64,000 nucleotides of DNA, from NCBI GenBank assembly GCA_020633315.1, contig JACKDV010000016.1, positions 133,236-197,235 of the forward strand, written 5' to 3'. The stretch comes from Myxococcales bacterium. Lineage in GTDB: Bacteria > Myxococcota_A > Polyangia > Nannocystales > Nannocystaceae. Shown here in pieces: positions 43,282-51,677 of the stretch. The position numbers and the translations under genes are program-made. Each line of letters starts with the position of its first letter. Within the stretch, counting starts at the first letter, position 1. A model generated the notes under the pieces. The model was not told the origin of the DNA and did no database searches. It saw only the letters and a program-made list of their open reading frames with translations.

Positions 43282-43290
43282 GCGGGGATC

Positions 43291-43296
43291 AGCATA
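43291..43296 (-). promoter_or_regulatory. TATGCT hexamer before the 137-residue gene
   Basis: The minus-strand TATGCT ends 9 bases before the GTG at 43281. Confidence 0.45.
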
Positions 43297-43383
43297 GCGC
43301 GGCGAGGCCGAGGCAGGGGAGGCGGTGGGGGCGAGCACGCGCGAGGCGCTCGAGCACGCCGTGCGAGCCTCGCCGGGGGCTGC

Positions 43384-43389
43384 TAGCCT
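43384..43389 (+). promoter_or_regulatory. TAGCCT hexamer before xthA
   Basis: TAGCCT ends 8 bases before the ATG at 43398. Confidence 0.4.
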
Positions 43390-43397
43390 CCCGCGCG

Positions 43398-44177
43398 ATG
43401 CCGACCCCGCTGTCGATCACGAGTTGGAACGTCAACTCCATCCGCGCCCGGCTCGATCACGTGCTGACCTACCTGTACGACCACGAGCCCGACGTGGTGT
43501 GCCTGCAGGAGACCAAGGTGGAGGACTCGCTGTTTCCCCGGGTCCCGTTCATGGAGCTCGGCTACCAGGTGCACCTGCACGGGGGCAAGGCGCTGGCCGG
43601 GGTCGCCACCCTCACCAAGACCAAGCCCGACGCGGTGCAGCGGGGCTTCGCCGAGGGCGAGGAGGACCGGCACCCGCGGATCCTCGCGGTGACCCTCGGC
43701 GAGCTGCGGATCTACAACCTCTACGTGCCCAACGGCACCGAGCTGGGCTCGGACGCCTTCAGCTACAAGCTGCAGTGGCTGCGGCGGCTGCGGGCCGAGC
43801 TCGACGCCACCTGGGCTCCCGAGCGCCCCCTGGTGATCGTGGGCGACTTCAACATCGCCCCCGATGCCCGCGACGTGTACGACCCCGAGCGCTTCGTGGG
43901 GCAGCTGCTGTTCACCGACGAGGAGCACGCGGCCCTCGAGGAGCTGCTCGACTTCGGCCTGCAGGACTGCTTTCGCAAGCACGTGCAGGACGGCGGGCAC
44001 TACAGCTGGTACGACTACCGCACCAACGGCTACGAGCTCGACGAGGGGCTGCGCATCGATCACGTCTACGCCACCGCCACGATGGCGGAGCGCTGCACCG
44101 AGGTGATCCACGATCGCAAGCCCCGGGGGTGGGACACGCCCTCGGACCACGTGCCGGTGACCGCTCGCTTCGCGTAG
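43398..44177 (+). CDS. xthA: Exodeoxyribonuclease III
   Basis: The 259-residue product contains the exonuclease-endonuclease-phosphatase fold with all expected residues: WNVNSIRAR, the metal Glu in LQETKVED, the catalytic Tyr region YNLYVPNG, GDFNIAPDARDVYD (Asp/Asn active site), RIDHVYAT, and SDHVPV with the catalytic His. Exo III/AP endonuclease opens abasic sites in DNA repair and removes 3' blocked ends. Length is normal and no defects are seen. It is monocistronic, followed by a hairpin. Confidence 0.94.
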   Translation: MPTPLSITSWNVNSIRARLDHVLTYLYDHEPDVVCLQETKVEDSLFPRVPFMELGYQVHLHGGKALAGVATLTKTKPDAVQRGFAEGEEDRHPRILAVTLGELRIYNLYVPNGTELGSDAFSYKLQWLRRLRAELDATWAPERPLVIVGDFNIAPDARDVYDPERFVGQLLFTDEEHAALEELLDFGLQDCFRKHVQDGGHYSWYDYRTNGYELDEGLRIDHVYATATMAERCTEVIHDRKPRGWDTPSDHVPVTARFA

Positions 44178-44251
44178 GTGGGCCGGTCTCGGCTCCCGCG
44201 TTGCTCCGGGGCTCGCAACTTCGGCGAGCTCCGACGCGACCGCGAGACGAT

Positions 44252-44297
44252 CGAAGGCCCGGGCTCCCCTCCGCGCGGGAGGGAGGCCGGGCCTTCG
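44252..44297 (+). terminator. Hairpin after xthA
   Basis: CGAAGGCCCGG (44252-44262) pairs with CCGGGCCTTCG (44287-44297); an inner CTCCC/GGGAG adds to the stem. Confidence 0.55.
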
Positions 44298-44348
44298 GCG
44301 TCCGCGAGGTGAGGGGCTTGTATCTCTCTGACGTGGGCGATCCTACCC

Positions 44349-44825
44349 GTGTGGGATCGCTTCCGGGAAGGGTGTCACCGTAGCGGGCAAGAGGCATTCG
44401 TGGCTGAGATAGGTGCCCTCGACCGGGCTCATGGGCTCGAACGGTATCTTGGGGTCCGCGTTCGTCGCGGTGTCCCCGCAACACAAGGATGGGCTGCGGT
44501 GGCGGTCAACGAAGCGAGACTCTCGGGGTCGTGCGCCGACATCCTGGCGCATCGGGCCGCCTTGTGGACGTTCGTCGAGCACGAGGGCGTGGAGCCGACC
44601 AACAACCACGCGGAGCGAGAGCTGCGAGCATTCGTGCTGTGGCGCAAGCGGTCGTTCGGCTCGACCAGCGAGCGGGGCCTTCGCTTCGCCGAGCGAGTGA
44701 TGACCGTGGTGCACACTGCCCGCAAGCAAGGCAAGGACGTGCTCGACTTCCTCGTGCAGTGCTGCACCGCGCACGCTCGGGGCACGACACCTCCGCCGCT
44801 GCTGGGTCTCGCCACCGCACGATGA
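44349..44825 (+). pseudogene. IS66-family transposase C-terminal remnant
   Basis: The visible frame of 158 codons encodes only the C-terminal third of an IS66 transposase. The first part (WDRFREG) fits the region before the catalytic Glu. The second (ALWTFVEHEGVEPTNNHAER, then WRKRSFGSTSERGLRFAERV and TVVHTARKQGKDVLDFL) is the highly conserved IS66 C-terminus with the DDE Glu. The segment between them (about 44450-44510) does not match and may contain a small indel. The N-terminal two thirds, TnpA and TnpB are absent, so this is a dead fragment. A GGTTGCTGAACCTGACG-type stretch (about 44886-44904) could be part of the right end. Confidence 0.75.
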
Positions 44826-44907
44826 GCCCCTTCGTCCCCATCCTCCCCGAGTGTGAGGTGGCTCCGGCAACAGCCTGACGAAACGGGTTGCTGAACCTGA
44901 CGGTAGC

Positions 44908-45750
44908 TCAGCCGTCGGCTCCGAAGCGCCTCACCGTGGGCGAGGCGAAGGCCAGGCGCTTGGTCATCACCTCGACGGCCTCGGGGCTCTGGTCGACGAG
45001 CACGAAGTCTCGCCCCGCCCGCGCCGCGGCCTCGCCCACGGTGCCGCTGCCCGCGAAGAAGTCGAGCACGCGCTGGCCGGGATCGGTGTGGACGGCCACG
45101 ATGCGCTCGAGGATCTTCAGGGGCTTCTGGGTGGGGTAGCCGGTGCGCTCGCGCCCCGCGGTGGGCACGATGGTCTGCCACCACACGTCGGTGGGGGTCT
45201 TGCCGCGCGCCGCCTTCTTCGGCCCCACGAGCTGCGGTGCCATGTAGGGGATGCGGTCGATCGCGTCGTAGTTGAAGGTGTAGCGCTTGGGGTCGCGCGC
45301 GTACCACAGGATGGTGTCGTGCTTGGCGGGCCAGCGGCGCTTGGGGCGGCCGCCGAAGTCGTAGGCCCAGATGATCTCGTTGAGGAAGCACTCTCGGCCG
45401 AAGATCGCGTCGAGCAGCACCTTGCAGTAGTGGGCCTCGCGGTAGTCGATGTGCAGGAAGAAGGATCCGTGGGGGGCGAGCAGGCGGTAGGCGTGGCGCA
45501 GGCGCGGCTCGAGGAAGGCCAGGAAGTCGTCGAACACGTCGTCGAAGTGGAGCGAGCCCAGGGGCACGCTGCGGTAGCGCCGGCCCCCGAAGCCCACGCG
45601 ATCGCCGGCCTCGTCCCGGGTGACCGCGAGGCGAGTGTGTCGCTGCGGCTTGCCCGTGTTGAAGGGCGGGTCGATGTAGACGAGGTCGAAGCTGCCGTCG
45701 GCCAGGGTGGGCAGGACCTCCAGGTTGTCGCCCAGGATGATGGTGCCCAT
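44908..45750 (-). CDS. DNA methyltransferase, beta class (N4-cytosine/N6-adenine)
   Basis: The 280-residue product has the catalytic motif IV first (Asp27-Phe30 in YIDPPFNTGK) and the AdoMet-binding motif I late (VLDFFAGSGTVGEAA). This is the beta-class order seen in Type II N6-adenine and N4-cytosine methylases. A central basic/aromatic segment (NEIIWAYDFGGRPKRRWPAKHD) is the likely target-recognition region; TGYPTQKPLKILERIV is typical of this class. No restriction endonuclease is next to it, so it is probably an orphan regulator or a leftover from a restriction system. The ATG at 45750 is at the expected N-terminus. An IS66 remnant lies immediately downstream. Confidence 0.9.
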   Translation of the reverse strand: MGTIILGDNLEVLPTLADGSFDLVYIDPPFNTGKPQRHTRLAVTRDEAGDRVGFGGRRYRSVPLGSLHFDDVFDDFLAFLEPRLRHAYRLLAPHGSFFLHIDYREAHYCKVLLDAIFGRECFLNEIIWAYDFGGRPKRRWPAKHDTILWYARDPKRYTFNYDAIDRIPYMAPQLVGPKKAARGKTPTDVWWQTIVPTAGRERTGYPTQKPLKILERIVAVHTDPGQRVLDFFAGSGTVGEAAARAGRDFVLVDQSPEAVEVMTKRLAFASPTVRRFGADG

Positions 45751-45838
45751 GGCGGATCCCCGTCGACGAACGGGACCGCACCCTACCGTAGGGCCCTGCG
45801 GGCTGGTCAACCCGTCGCGGCCGCGGTATCCCGGTGGG

Positions 45839-47428
45839 GTGCGGGGCGAAGCGATCGCGCTGGCGCTGGGGGTGTGGCTCGCGGCCTGCCACGAGCGCCC
45901 CCCGTCCACGCAGGGCCCCGATGCCGCGGCGGTCGAGCGCGTGCCCTGGCCCGAGCTGCCGCACGAGGGCTTCGCCGTGCTCCCGGGGGGCACGCTGGTG
46001 TACCTGCAGCCGAGCGTGGCCGGGCCGGTCACCCGCCTGGGGTGGTTCGACGAGGCCAGCGAGCCCTGGCCCTCGGGCGGCATCGTGGTGAGCGTGGTGG
46101 GACAGCGCGACGGCATGGTGGAGATCGCCCCGCTGCGCTACCCGCATCCGTTCCACTGCGAGCGCGTGCTCGAGGGCGAGGCCTACGACGTGCGGCTCTA
46201 CGTCTCGCCCTGGTCGCTCACCCCGGTGATCACCCGCGAGCACAGCTGGACCTTCGAGGACGGGACCTCGATCGAGCTGCGGCCGGGGGCGCCGGTGCGA
46301 AGGATCCCCGACGATCCCGACGGTCGCTGGGCGGTGGCGGTCGACGACCTGCGGATGCGGCTCGAGATCCCCGAGGACGCGGTGGGGCTCGCCTATCCCG
46401 AGGCGCAGCCGATCACCGGCCCCAGCGGGCGAAGCTGGCTGCCCGGGGCCGGCGAGCCGCTGCTGTCCTTCGACGAGGGCGAGCCGCTGTGGGTGCGCTC
46501 GCGCTTCGGCAGCAGCGAGATCCTGGTGCTGGGCTCGGGCCCGTGGGGGGATGGCTTTCGCGTGCAGCTCGGGGGCAGCTGCGTGGAGGCGACGGTGCTC
46601 GCCGATCGCCTGCCGCCGGGGAACGATCGGGAGTTCGTGCACTTCGACTTCGGCCTGGGGGGCCCCGAGCCGAGCATGCTGCCGCCGGGGGGGGCCGCGC
46701 TCGACGTGGCCGCGCTGCTCGAGCCCGAGCCCGAGCCGCCGCCGCCGCCCGCCCAGGGCACGGGCTCGGAGCCGGGCTTCGTCGAGCCCGAGATCGGCTT
46801 CTCGGAGGACGAGCTGCTCGAGGGCGAGCTGTTGAGCCCGGGCTTCCTCGGCCTGCTCGGCGATCTGGGCGGCACCCTGGTCTTCGAGGAAGGGGCGCCC
46901 GTCTACTACTCGGGGGCGGGACCCGCCGCGGGGATCCTGCGCGACGTGGAGGCGCTGCGCGATGGCTGGGTGATGGGCGATCGCCTGTGCTTCGCCACCG
47001 TGTTCGGCACCCACTTCCAGCCGATCCTGCCCGTGTGCTTCGACGGGGCCGAGGCCCGGCTGCAGACCCCCGAGTCGGCGCCGCACGACCTGGGCGGCTC
47101 GGTGGCGATCCCGGGCGAGGTGGAGCTACGGGGCAAGCTCCCGCGCGACGCGGTGGAGGTGGTGCTGCGTCGCCATCGGCACGAGCTGCGGCGCTGCTTC
47201 GACGAGGCCCAGGTGAGGCAGCGCCCCGCTCCGTCGTCGGTCGAGCTGCGGCTGGTGCTCGAGGTGGACGGCGAGGGCCGGGTGACCGCGGTGCGCCGCG
47301 ACGCCGGCGACCTCGGGATGGCGGTCGACTGTGCGATCGAGGCGGCCAAGCGCTGGCGCCTGCCCGCGACCGGCGACGGTGAGCCCGGGCGGGTGATGCT
47401 CGCGCTGCGCCTGGCCCAGCAGCGCTGA
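45839..47428 (+). CDS. Lipoprotein with AgmX/PglI-type C-terminal domain
   Basis: The GTG at 45839 gives 529 residues with lipobox LAAC. The first 300 residues have no recognised fold and contain many short strand motifs. A Pro/Glu linker follows (EPEPEPPPPP). The last 95 residues (VVLRRHRHELRRCFDEAQV, ELRLVLEVDGEGRVTAV, DCAIEAAKRWRLP) match the AgmX/PglI C-terminal domain, with its two Cys likely in a disulfide; in Myxococcus such tails occur in gliding-motility and envelope proteins. It is convergent with the ECF sigma factor gene (11 bp between stops). Envelope function is inferred. Confidence 0.78.
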   Translation: MRGEAIALALGVWLAACHERPPSTQGPDAAAVERVPWPELPHEGFAVLPGGTLVYLQPSVAGPVTRLGWFDEASEPWPSGGIVVSVVGQRDGMVEIAPLRYPHPFHCERVLEGEAYDVRLYVSPWSLTPVITREHSWTFEDGTSIELRPGAPVRRIPDDPDGRWAVAVDDLRMRLEIPEDAVGLAYPEAQPITGPSGRSWLPGAGEPLLSFDEGEPLWVRSRFGSSEILVLGSGPWGDGFRVQLGGSCVEATVLADRLPPGNDREFVHFDFGLGGPEPSMLPPGGAALDVAALLEPEPEPPPPPAQGTGSEPGFVEPEIGFSEDELLEGELLSPGFLGLLGDLGGTLVFEEGAPVYYSGAGPAAGILRDVEALRDGWVMGDRLCFATVFGTHFQPILPVCFDGAEARLQTPESAPHDLGGSVAIPGEVELRGKLPRDAVEVVLRRHRHELRRCFDEAQVRQRPAPSSVELRLVLEVDGEGRVTAVRRDAGDLGMAVDCAIEAAKRWRLPATGDGEPGRVMLALRLAQQR

Positions 47429-47439
47429 GCGGCCGCGGC

Positions 47440-48066
47440 TCAGCTCCCCCAGCCCTCTCGCAGCTCGCGGGCCCAGGTCTCCAGCCCGTGCATCGTGGAC
47501 TCGAGCTCGGCCGCGTCGCGGGCCAGGCCGTCGAGGGTGCCGCGCAGCTCGAGCTTGGCCTTGCGCAGGCGGCTGCGCGCGGTGCCCTCCGGGCAGTCGA
47601 GCACCTCGCCGATCTGCTTGGCCGTGAGCTGCTCCCAGTACGACAGCTCGAGCACCAGCTGCGACTCGAGCGGGATCCGGCGGAGCGCCGCGAGCATCAG
47701 CCGCTGCTCGCGGCGCTGGGCGAGCACGGTGCTGGGGCCCGCGCCGAGGTCGGCCACCGAAAGCTCGCCGCTCTCGCCCGTGCGGCCGCGCGAGCGGGCG
47801 GTCTCCTCGGCCCATTGCCGCAGCACGTTGCGGGCGATGGCGAACATCCAGGTGCGCACCGTGGCCCCGTCGCGGAAGCGCACCACGCCCTCCACCGCGC
47901 CCTTGAAGGTGCGCTGGGCGAGCTCCTCGGCCTCGGCGGCCTGGCCCACCTTGTTGCGGAAGAACCGCAGGATCGGCGCCAGGTAGCGATCGATGAGCTG
48001 GCCGCCGGCCCGCTTGTCGCCCGCCTGCCACGCGAGGAGCAGCGCTCGGTCGTCGTCGGCCCCCAA
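47440..48066 (-). CDS. ECF-type RNA polymerase sigma factor
   Basis: The product is 208 residues from a TTG at 48066. Region 2 (RYLAPILRFFRNKVGQ, AEELAQRTFKGAVEGVVRF and TWMFAIARNVLRQW) and region 4 (PLESQLVLELSYWEQLTAKQIGEVLDCPEGTARSRLRKA) are both clear. Proteins of this sort recruit RNA polymerase to stress- or surface-related promoters. No anti-sigma gene is seen next to it. TATCCT lies 7 bases before the start, overlapping the end of the AcpH-like gene. An ATG-based start would be too far downstream, so TTG is likely. Confidence 0.88.
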   Translation of the reverse strand: MGADDDRALLLAWQAGDKRAGGQLIDRYLAPILRFFRNKVGQAAEAEELAQRTFKGAVEGVVRFRDGATVRTWMFAIARNVLRQWAEETARSRGRTGESGELSVADLGAGPSTVLAQRREQRLMLAALRRIPLESQLVLELSYWEQLTAKQIGEVLDCPEGTARSRLRKAKLELRGTLDGLARDAAELESTMHGLETWARELREGWGS

Positions 48067-48071
48067 CCCGA

Positions 48072-48755
48072 TCAGGATACACCGCCGGGTCGGGAAATCG
48101 GGACGGCCACCGATCGATCGCCGGGGCCCAGGCGATCGGCCAGCTCCTCGCGGAGCCGGGGGGCCGCGGCGGCCACGGCGGGTCGCGCCTCGTGGGCCCA
48201 CGCGATCAGGCGGGCCTCGTCGCCGGGGCCCGGGGCCAGGCGAGGGCGGCGGGCGAGGATGCGAGCGAGCCGGCGGCCCACCTCGTCGGGATCGCGGTAG
48301 CCATCGGGCGAGCCCCAGGCCCGCAGTCGCTCGCACAGTCGCGAGAAGCGATCGCCGTGCTCGGCTCGGCGCCACCGCAGCGCGGCGGTGCCGAGCTCCT
48401 CGGTGTGGGCGATCGCCCGCAGGTACGCCTCGTCCACGCCGGGCTCGTCGAGCCACACTCCGTCGAGCAGCAGCTCGATCCCCACGTGCGCTGCGGCCAT
48501 GGCCACGTAGCGCCCGGTGCCCGCGGCCTCGAGGCTCGCGCGGGCCTCGGCGCACAGCTCGGTGAAGGCGGCGGTGTCGTGGAACGCCGCGTCGCTGCGG
48601 TGGTGGAAGGTCACGCCGGCCGCGAGGGGCTCGGGCACGGCCTCCTGCAGCCGGGCGCCGCACATGCTGGCGAGGTCGGGCAGCATCGCGCCGAGCACGA
48701 AGCCCGGCTCGTCTCGCTGCCACCGCGCGACCATGGCATGACCCACGAAGTTCAC
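48072..48755 (-). CDS. Acyl carrier protein phosphodiesterase-like protein
   Basis: The 227-residue product begins MNFVGHAMVARW (GTG at 48755) and resembles AcpH-like hydrolases: MNFxxH at the N-terminus, LGAMLPDL, FHHRSDAAFHDTAAF (matching the HR-D-x-F-D pattern) and a His-containing helix AHVGIELLLDG. AcpH removes the phosphopantetheine group from acyl carrier protein, but the identity of family residues here is only partial. It could equally be a related HD-like hydrolase. The sigma gene start lies 5 bp after its stop, so they are probably co-transcribed, with an extra promoter for sigma inside its 3' end. Confidence 0.65.
   Translation of the reverse strand: MNFVGHAMVARWQRDEPGFVLGAMLPDLASMCGARLQEAVPEPLAAGVTFHHRSDAAFHDTAAFTELCAEARASLEAAGTGRYVAMAAAHVGIELLLDGVWLDEPGVDEAYLRAIAHTEELGTAALRWRRAEHGDRFSRLCERLRAWGSPDGYRDPDEVGRRLARILARRPRLAPGPGDEARLIAWAHEARPAVAAAAPRLREELADRLGPGDRSVAVPISRPGGVS
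48074..48079 (-). promoter_or_regulatory. TATCCT hexamer before the ECF sigma gene
   Basis: The minus-strand TATCCT ends 7 bases before the TTG at 48066 and overlaps the stop of the upstream gene. Confidence 0.45.
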
Positions 48756-48764
48756 GTGGCCCCC

Positions 48765-48770
48765 ATGGTA
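48765..48770 (-). promoter_or_regulatory. TACCAT hexamer before the AcpH-like gene
   Basis: The minus-strand TACCAT ends 9 bases before the GTG at 48755. Confidence 0.45.
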
Positions 48771-48786
48771 GCGGGCTCGGGCGCGA

Positions 48787-50520
48787 TCAGGGCGTGGTCA
48801 GCAGCAGGCTCACGTCGTCGTCGGTCTCGTTGGTGACCACGATGTCGAGCGCCCCGTCCTCGTTGAAGTCGCCCACGCCGATCCCGGTGGGCGTGGCGCC
48901 GGTGGGCACCGTCGCCGCGAGCGCCAGGCTGCCGGCCCCGTTGCCCTCGAGCACGGTCACCGTGTCGTCGTCTCGGTTGGCCACCGCCACGTCGAGATCG
49001 CCATCGCCGGAGAGGTCGCCCACCGCGATGGCCACGGGGTTGTTGCCGGTGGCGAAGGGGATTCCCCCGCCGAAGCCACCCACGCCGTTGCCCAGCAGCA
49101 CGGTAACCTGATCGGTGGAGGCGTTGGTCACCACCACGTCGAGCTCGCCGTCGCCGTTGAGGTCGGTGACCACCACGGCCGAGGTGGTCCCGAGCACCGC
49201 CGTGTTGGCCGGCGCGCCGAACAGCCCGCCGCCGTTGCCCGCCATCAGCGTCACCGCGGCGCCGTTGGCCAGCACCACGTCGAGGTTCATGTCGTTGTTG
49301 AAGTCGCCCACCTGCAGGGCCGCCGGCGTGGCCCCCACGGCGAAGCCCACGTCGGGGCCCAGCCCGCCCGCGCCGTCGCCGAGCAGCAGGCCCAGGTCGT
49401 TGGTGCCCCCGTTGGCCGTGACCACGTCGAGGAAGGTGTCCTCGTCGTAGTCGCCCACGCCGATCCCGTTGGGGAGGTTGCCCGTGTCGAAGGTCATGGC
49501 CGCGGCGAAGCTGCCCGCGCCGTTGCCCAGCAGCACGCACACCGAGCCGCCCGCACGGTTGGCCACCACCAGGTCGAGGGTGCCGTTGCCGTCCATGTCG
49601 GCGGCCGCCAGGGCCGAGGGCTCCGCGTCCACCGGGAAGGCGGCGTGGGGCCCGAAGAAGCCGGTGCCCGTGCCCAAGCGTCGGCTCACGTCGTCCGACA
49701 GCCCGTTGGTCGTGACCACGTCGAGGTCGCCGTCGGCATCGAGGTCCACCACCAGGATCGCCGTGGGGGCGCTGCCCACCGACACGCTCAGTCCTTCGAG
49801 GTAGCAGTACTCGCCCACGTCGACCACGCCGTCGCCACAGGTGTCGCCGCCCGAGCCCCCGGAGCCGGAGCTGCCGGAGCTGCCCGCGCTCGTCGAGCCC
49901 GTGCTCCCGCCCGAGCTGCCCGAGTCGCCGGTCGAGCCCGTGGTACCGGGGCCGGTGGTGGAGTCGGTGTCCGAGGTCGAGCCCGGCGTGACCGTCTCGT
50001 CGCCGCCGGTCTCCGAGCCCGAGCCCGAGCCCGAGCCGGTCCCGCTGCCCGTCCCGCCGTCGATGATTCCCTCGATGAGCCCGTAGTGGAACGAGATCTG
50101 CCCGTCGTTCCCCGTGACCGTGCGGGCCCCGGTGTCGGCGGCCAGGAGCGGGAGCTGCTCCCAGATCCCGCCCGAGTCATAGGCCACGTGCAGCCGCTCG
50201 AGCTCGCGTCCCTCCACGTCGCTGGCCGCGTAGCGATAGGTGACGATCGCGTCCTCGCGCAGGTTGATGTTGGGCTGCACGCGATACGCCGGCCCGATGC
50301 TCGCGGGCGCGTCACCCGAGACGCGGATGGAGACGTCGATGGGCTCGATCACCGCATCGGGGGGGAACTCGATGGTCAGATTGCCGTCCTCCGAGCGCGC
50401 GGTGCCGCCGAGCGGCGTGATCTCGGTGACCACCGGCTCGGGCTCGGGCGCGTCCTCCTGACACGCCACGCACAGGCACATCGGAACCAGACCCCACCAC
50501 GCCCCCACCCTCACGTTCAT
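48787..50520 (-). CDS. VCBS/FG-GAP lipoprotein with ZU5-like N-terminal domain
   Basis: The 577-residue product has lipobox CVAC, then GGTARSEDGNLTIEFPPDAV, a pattern like the start of a ZU5 domain (GGxxxxxGxxxxxxPPxAL). A long Gly/Ser/Thr linker follows with a short CGDG unit. About seven propeller repeats come next (VVDLDADGDLDVV, AADMDGNGTLDLV, VGDYDEDTFLDVV, VGDFNNDMNLDVV, VTDLNGDGELDVV, VGDLSGDGDLDVAV, VGDFNEDGALDIVV), each with xxVLLGNGxGxF. The propeller is probably calcium-stabilised and surface-exposed. TAGGAT lies 6 bases before the ATG. Confidence 0.87.
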   Translation of the reverse strand: MNVRVGAWWGLVPMCLCVACQEDAPEPEPVVTEITPLGGTARSEDGNLTIEFPPDAVIEPIDVSIRVSGDAPASIGPAYRVQPNINLREDAIVTYRYAASDVEGRELERLHVAYDSGGIWEQLPLLAADTGARTVTGNDGQISFHYGLIEGIIDGGTGSGTGSGSGSGSETGGDETVTPGSTSDTDSTTGPGTTGSTGDSGSSGGSTGSTSAGSSGSSGSGGSGGDTCGDGVVDVGEYCYLEGLSVSVGSAPTAILVVDLDADGDLDVVTTNGLSDDVSRRLGTGTGFFGPHAAFPVDAEPSALAAADMDGNGTLDLVVANRAGGSVCVLLGNGAGSFAAAMTFDTGNLPNGIGVGDYDEDTFLDVVTANGGTNDLGLLLGDGAGGLGPDVGFAVGATPAALQVGDFNNDMNLDVVLANGAAVTLMAGNGGGLFGAPANTAVLGTTSAVVVTDLNGDGELDVVVTNASTDQVTVLLGNGVGGFGGGIPFATGNNPVAIAVGDLSGDGDLDVAVANRDDDTVTVLEGNGAGSLALAATVPTGATPTGIGVGDFNEDGALDIVVTNETDDDVSLLLTTP

Positions 50521-50526
50521 GTAGGC

Positions 50527-50532
50527 ATCCTA
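50527..50532 (-). promoter_or_regulatory. TAGGAT hexamer before the VCBS/ZU5-like gene
   Basis: The minus-strand TAGGAT ends 6 bases before the ATG at 50520. Confidence 0.45.
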
Positions 50533-50574
50533 CCACGCGGCCGTGGAGGGAACGAAAGGGGAGGGGGAAGGGCA

Positions 50575-51606
50575 TCAACCCGGCGTGAGCGCACACCGAA
50601 ACCCGACGGACTCGTGCGCGTCGTCGGGGGAGGGGACCTCGAAGTCGGGGCCTCTGGACGACGCCCGTGCTGCCGTCTCGCCGTAGTTGGGCGCAGAGCT
50701 ACGGATGATGCGGCGGGTTCCCATGGCTGGACCGGTGGGGTCGTTCGGCGGGCTCTCCACGTAGTAGGACGCGGCGTACCAGTCCGCGACCCATTCGAAG
50801 CCGTTGCCCGCCATGTCGAGCGCCCCGTAGGGGGATGCACCCGCGGGTACGGAGCCGACTGGCTGGGTGCCACCACAACCACCGACGATGGCTTCATTGC
50901 AGGTGGGGACATCGTTGCCCCATGGGTAGAGCCGGCCGTCGGTGCCGCGGGCTGCCTTCTCCCATTCGGCTTCGGTGGGGAGGCGCTTGCCGTGGCCCTG
51001 ACGTAGTAGATCTTGGCGGCGAACCAGTCCACGCAGTTGATGGGGTGATTGCCACCGGTGGGCAGCAGCAGGCATGGGGCAAGGCAAACGCATTGGTCGG
51101 GTCCGGTGCAGCTGCTGCACTCACCGTCGGCCATGCAGGCTGCGTAGTCGGCCCAGGAGACCGCGGTGCGATCGATCGCGAACGCGTCGAGGAAGACCTC
51201 GTGGTAGGGGTACTCGTCCGGGGCGCAATCGAGGTCGGATCCTCGTTGCAGCCCATCCAGAAGGTCCCTGCCGGACGGCACGGCGACCATGCCATCGGGG
51301 GTTCTCGCATGCCTCGGTCACGCAGTACTGGCCCTCGGGACAAGGGCGATCCACGGTGCACTCGGTGGATCGGCCCGGTGCCGTCGCTGGGCTCGACGAC
51401 GACGATCGATCCGTCGTCGGTGAAGGCCTGTCGTCGTTCCATCATTGGAGACCACCGTCGGCGTTGGTCGCTCTCGGCGACGCCGCTGGCCGAGGCTCGT
51501 CCTCGCTCGAGCCGGCGTCCCCGGAAAAAGCACGCGGGCTAGCACGCATGCACGCGGACAGCGCAGAAAGTGAGAGCAGCGCAGGAACGATGACTCGCTG
51601 GAGCAT
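50575..51606 (-). pseudogene. Formylglycine-generating-enzyme-like (SUMF1) lipoprotein gene with several frame breaks
   Basis: The parts form one lipoprotein if read across breaks. They are: a signal peptide SLSALSAC (ATG at 51606), a linker with a TGA at 51442-51444, DRPCPEGQYCVTEACENP, then MVAVPSG, FWMGCNE, SDLDCAPDEYPYHEVFLDAFAIDRTAVSWADYAAC, CVDWFAAKIYY, and GKRLPTEAEWEKAARGTDGRLYPWG through GFEWVADWY to GFRCALTPG. These last motifs are FGE-sulfatase-family signatures. The pieces lie in different frames. The changes look like single-base insertions in a G5 run (51297-51301) and near 51269, a deletion near 51240, and an indel near 51000. It could be a recent pseudogene or a poorly read stretch. 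The canonical GNVWEW is GNGFEW, and RGGS is RSSA. Confidence 0.72.
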
Positions 51607-51677
51607 GGCCCAGTTGTCGGCCTTCGGGCACCAATCGTTGCACGGAATCTCTAGCACGAGCGTTGCCCGAAAGGCCG

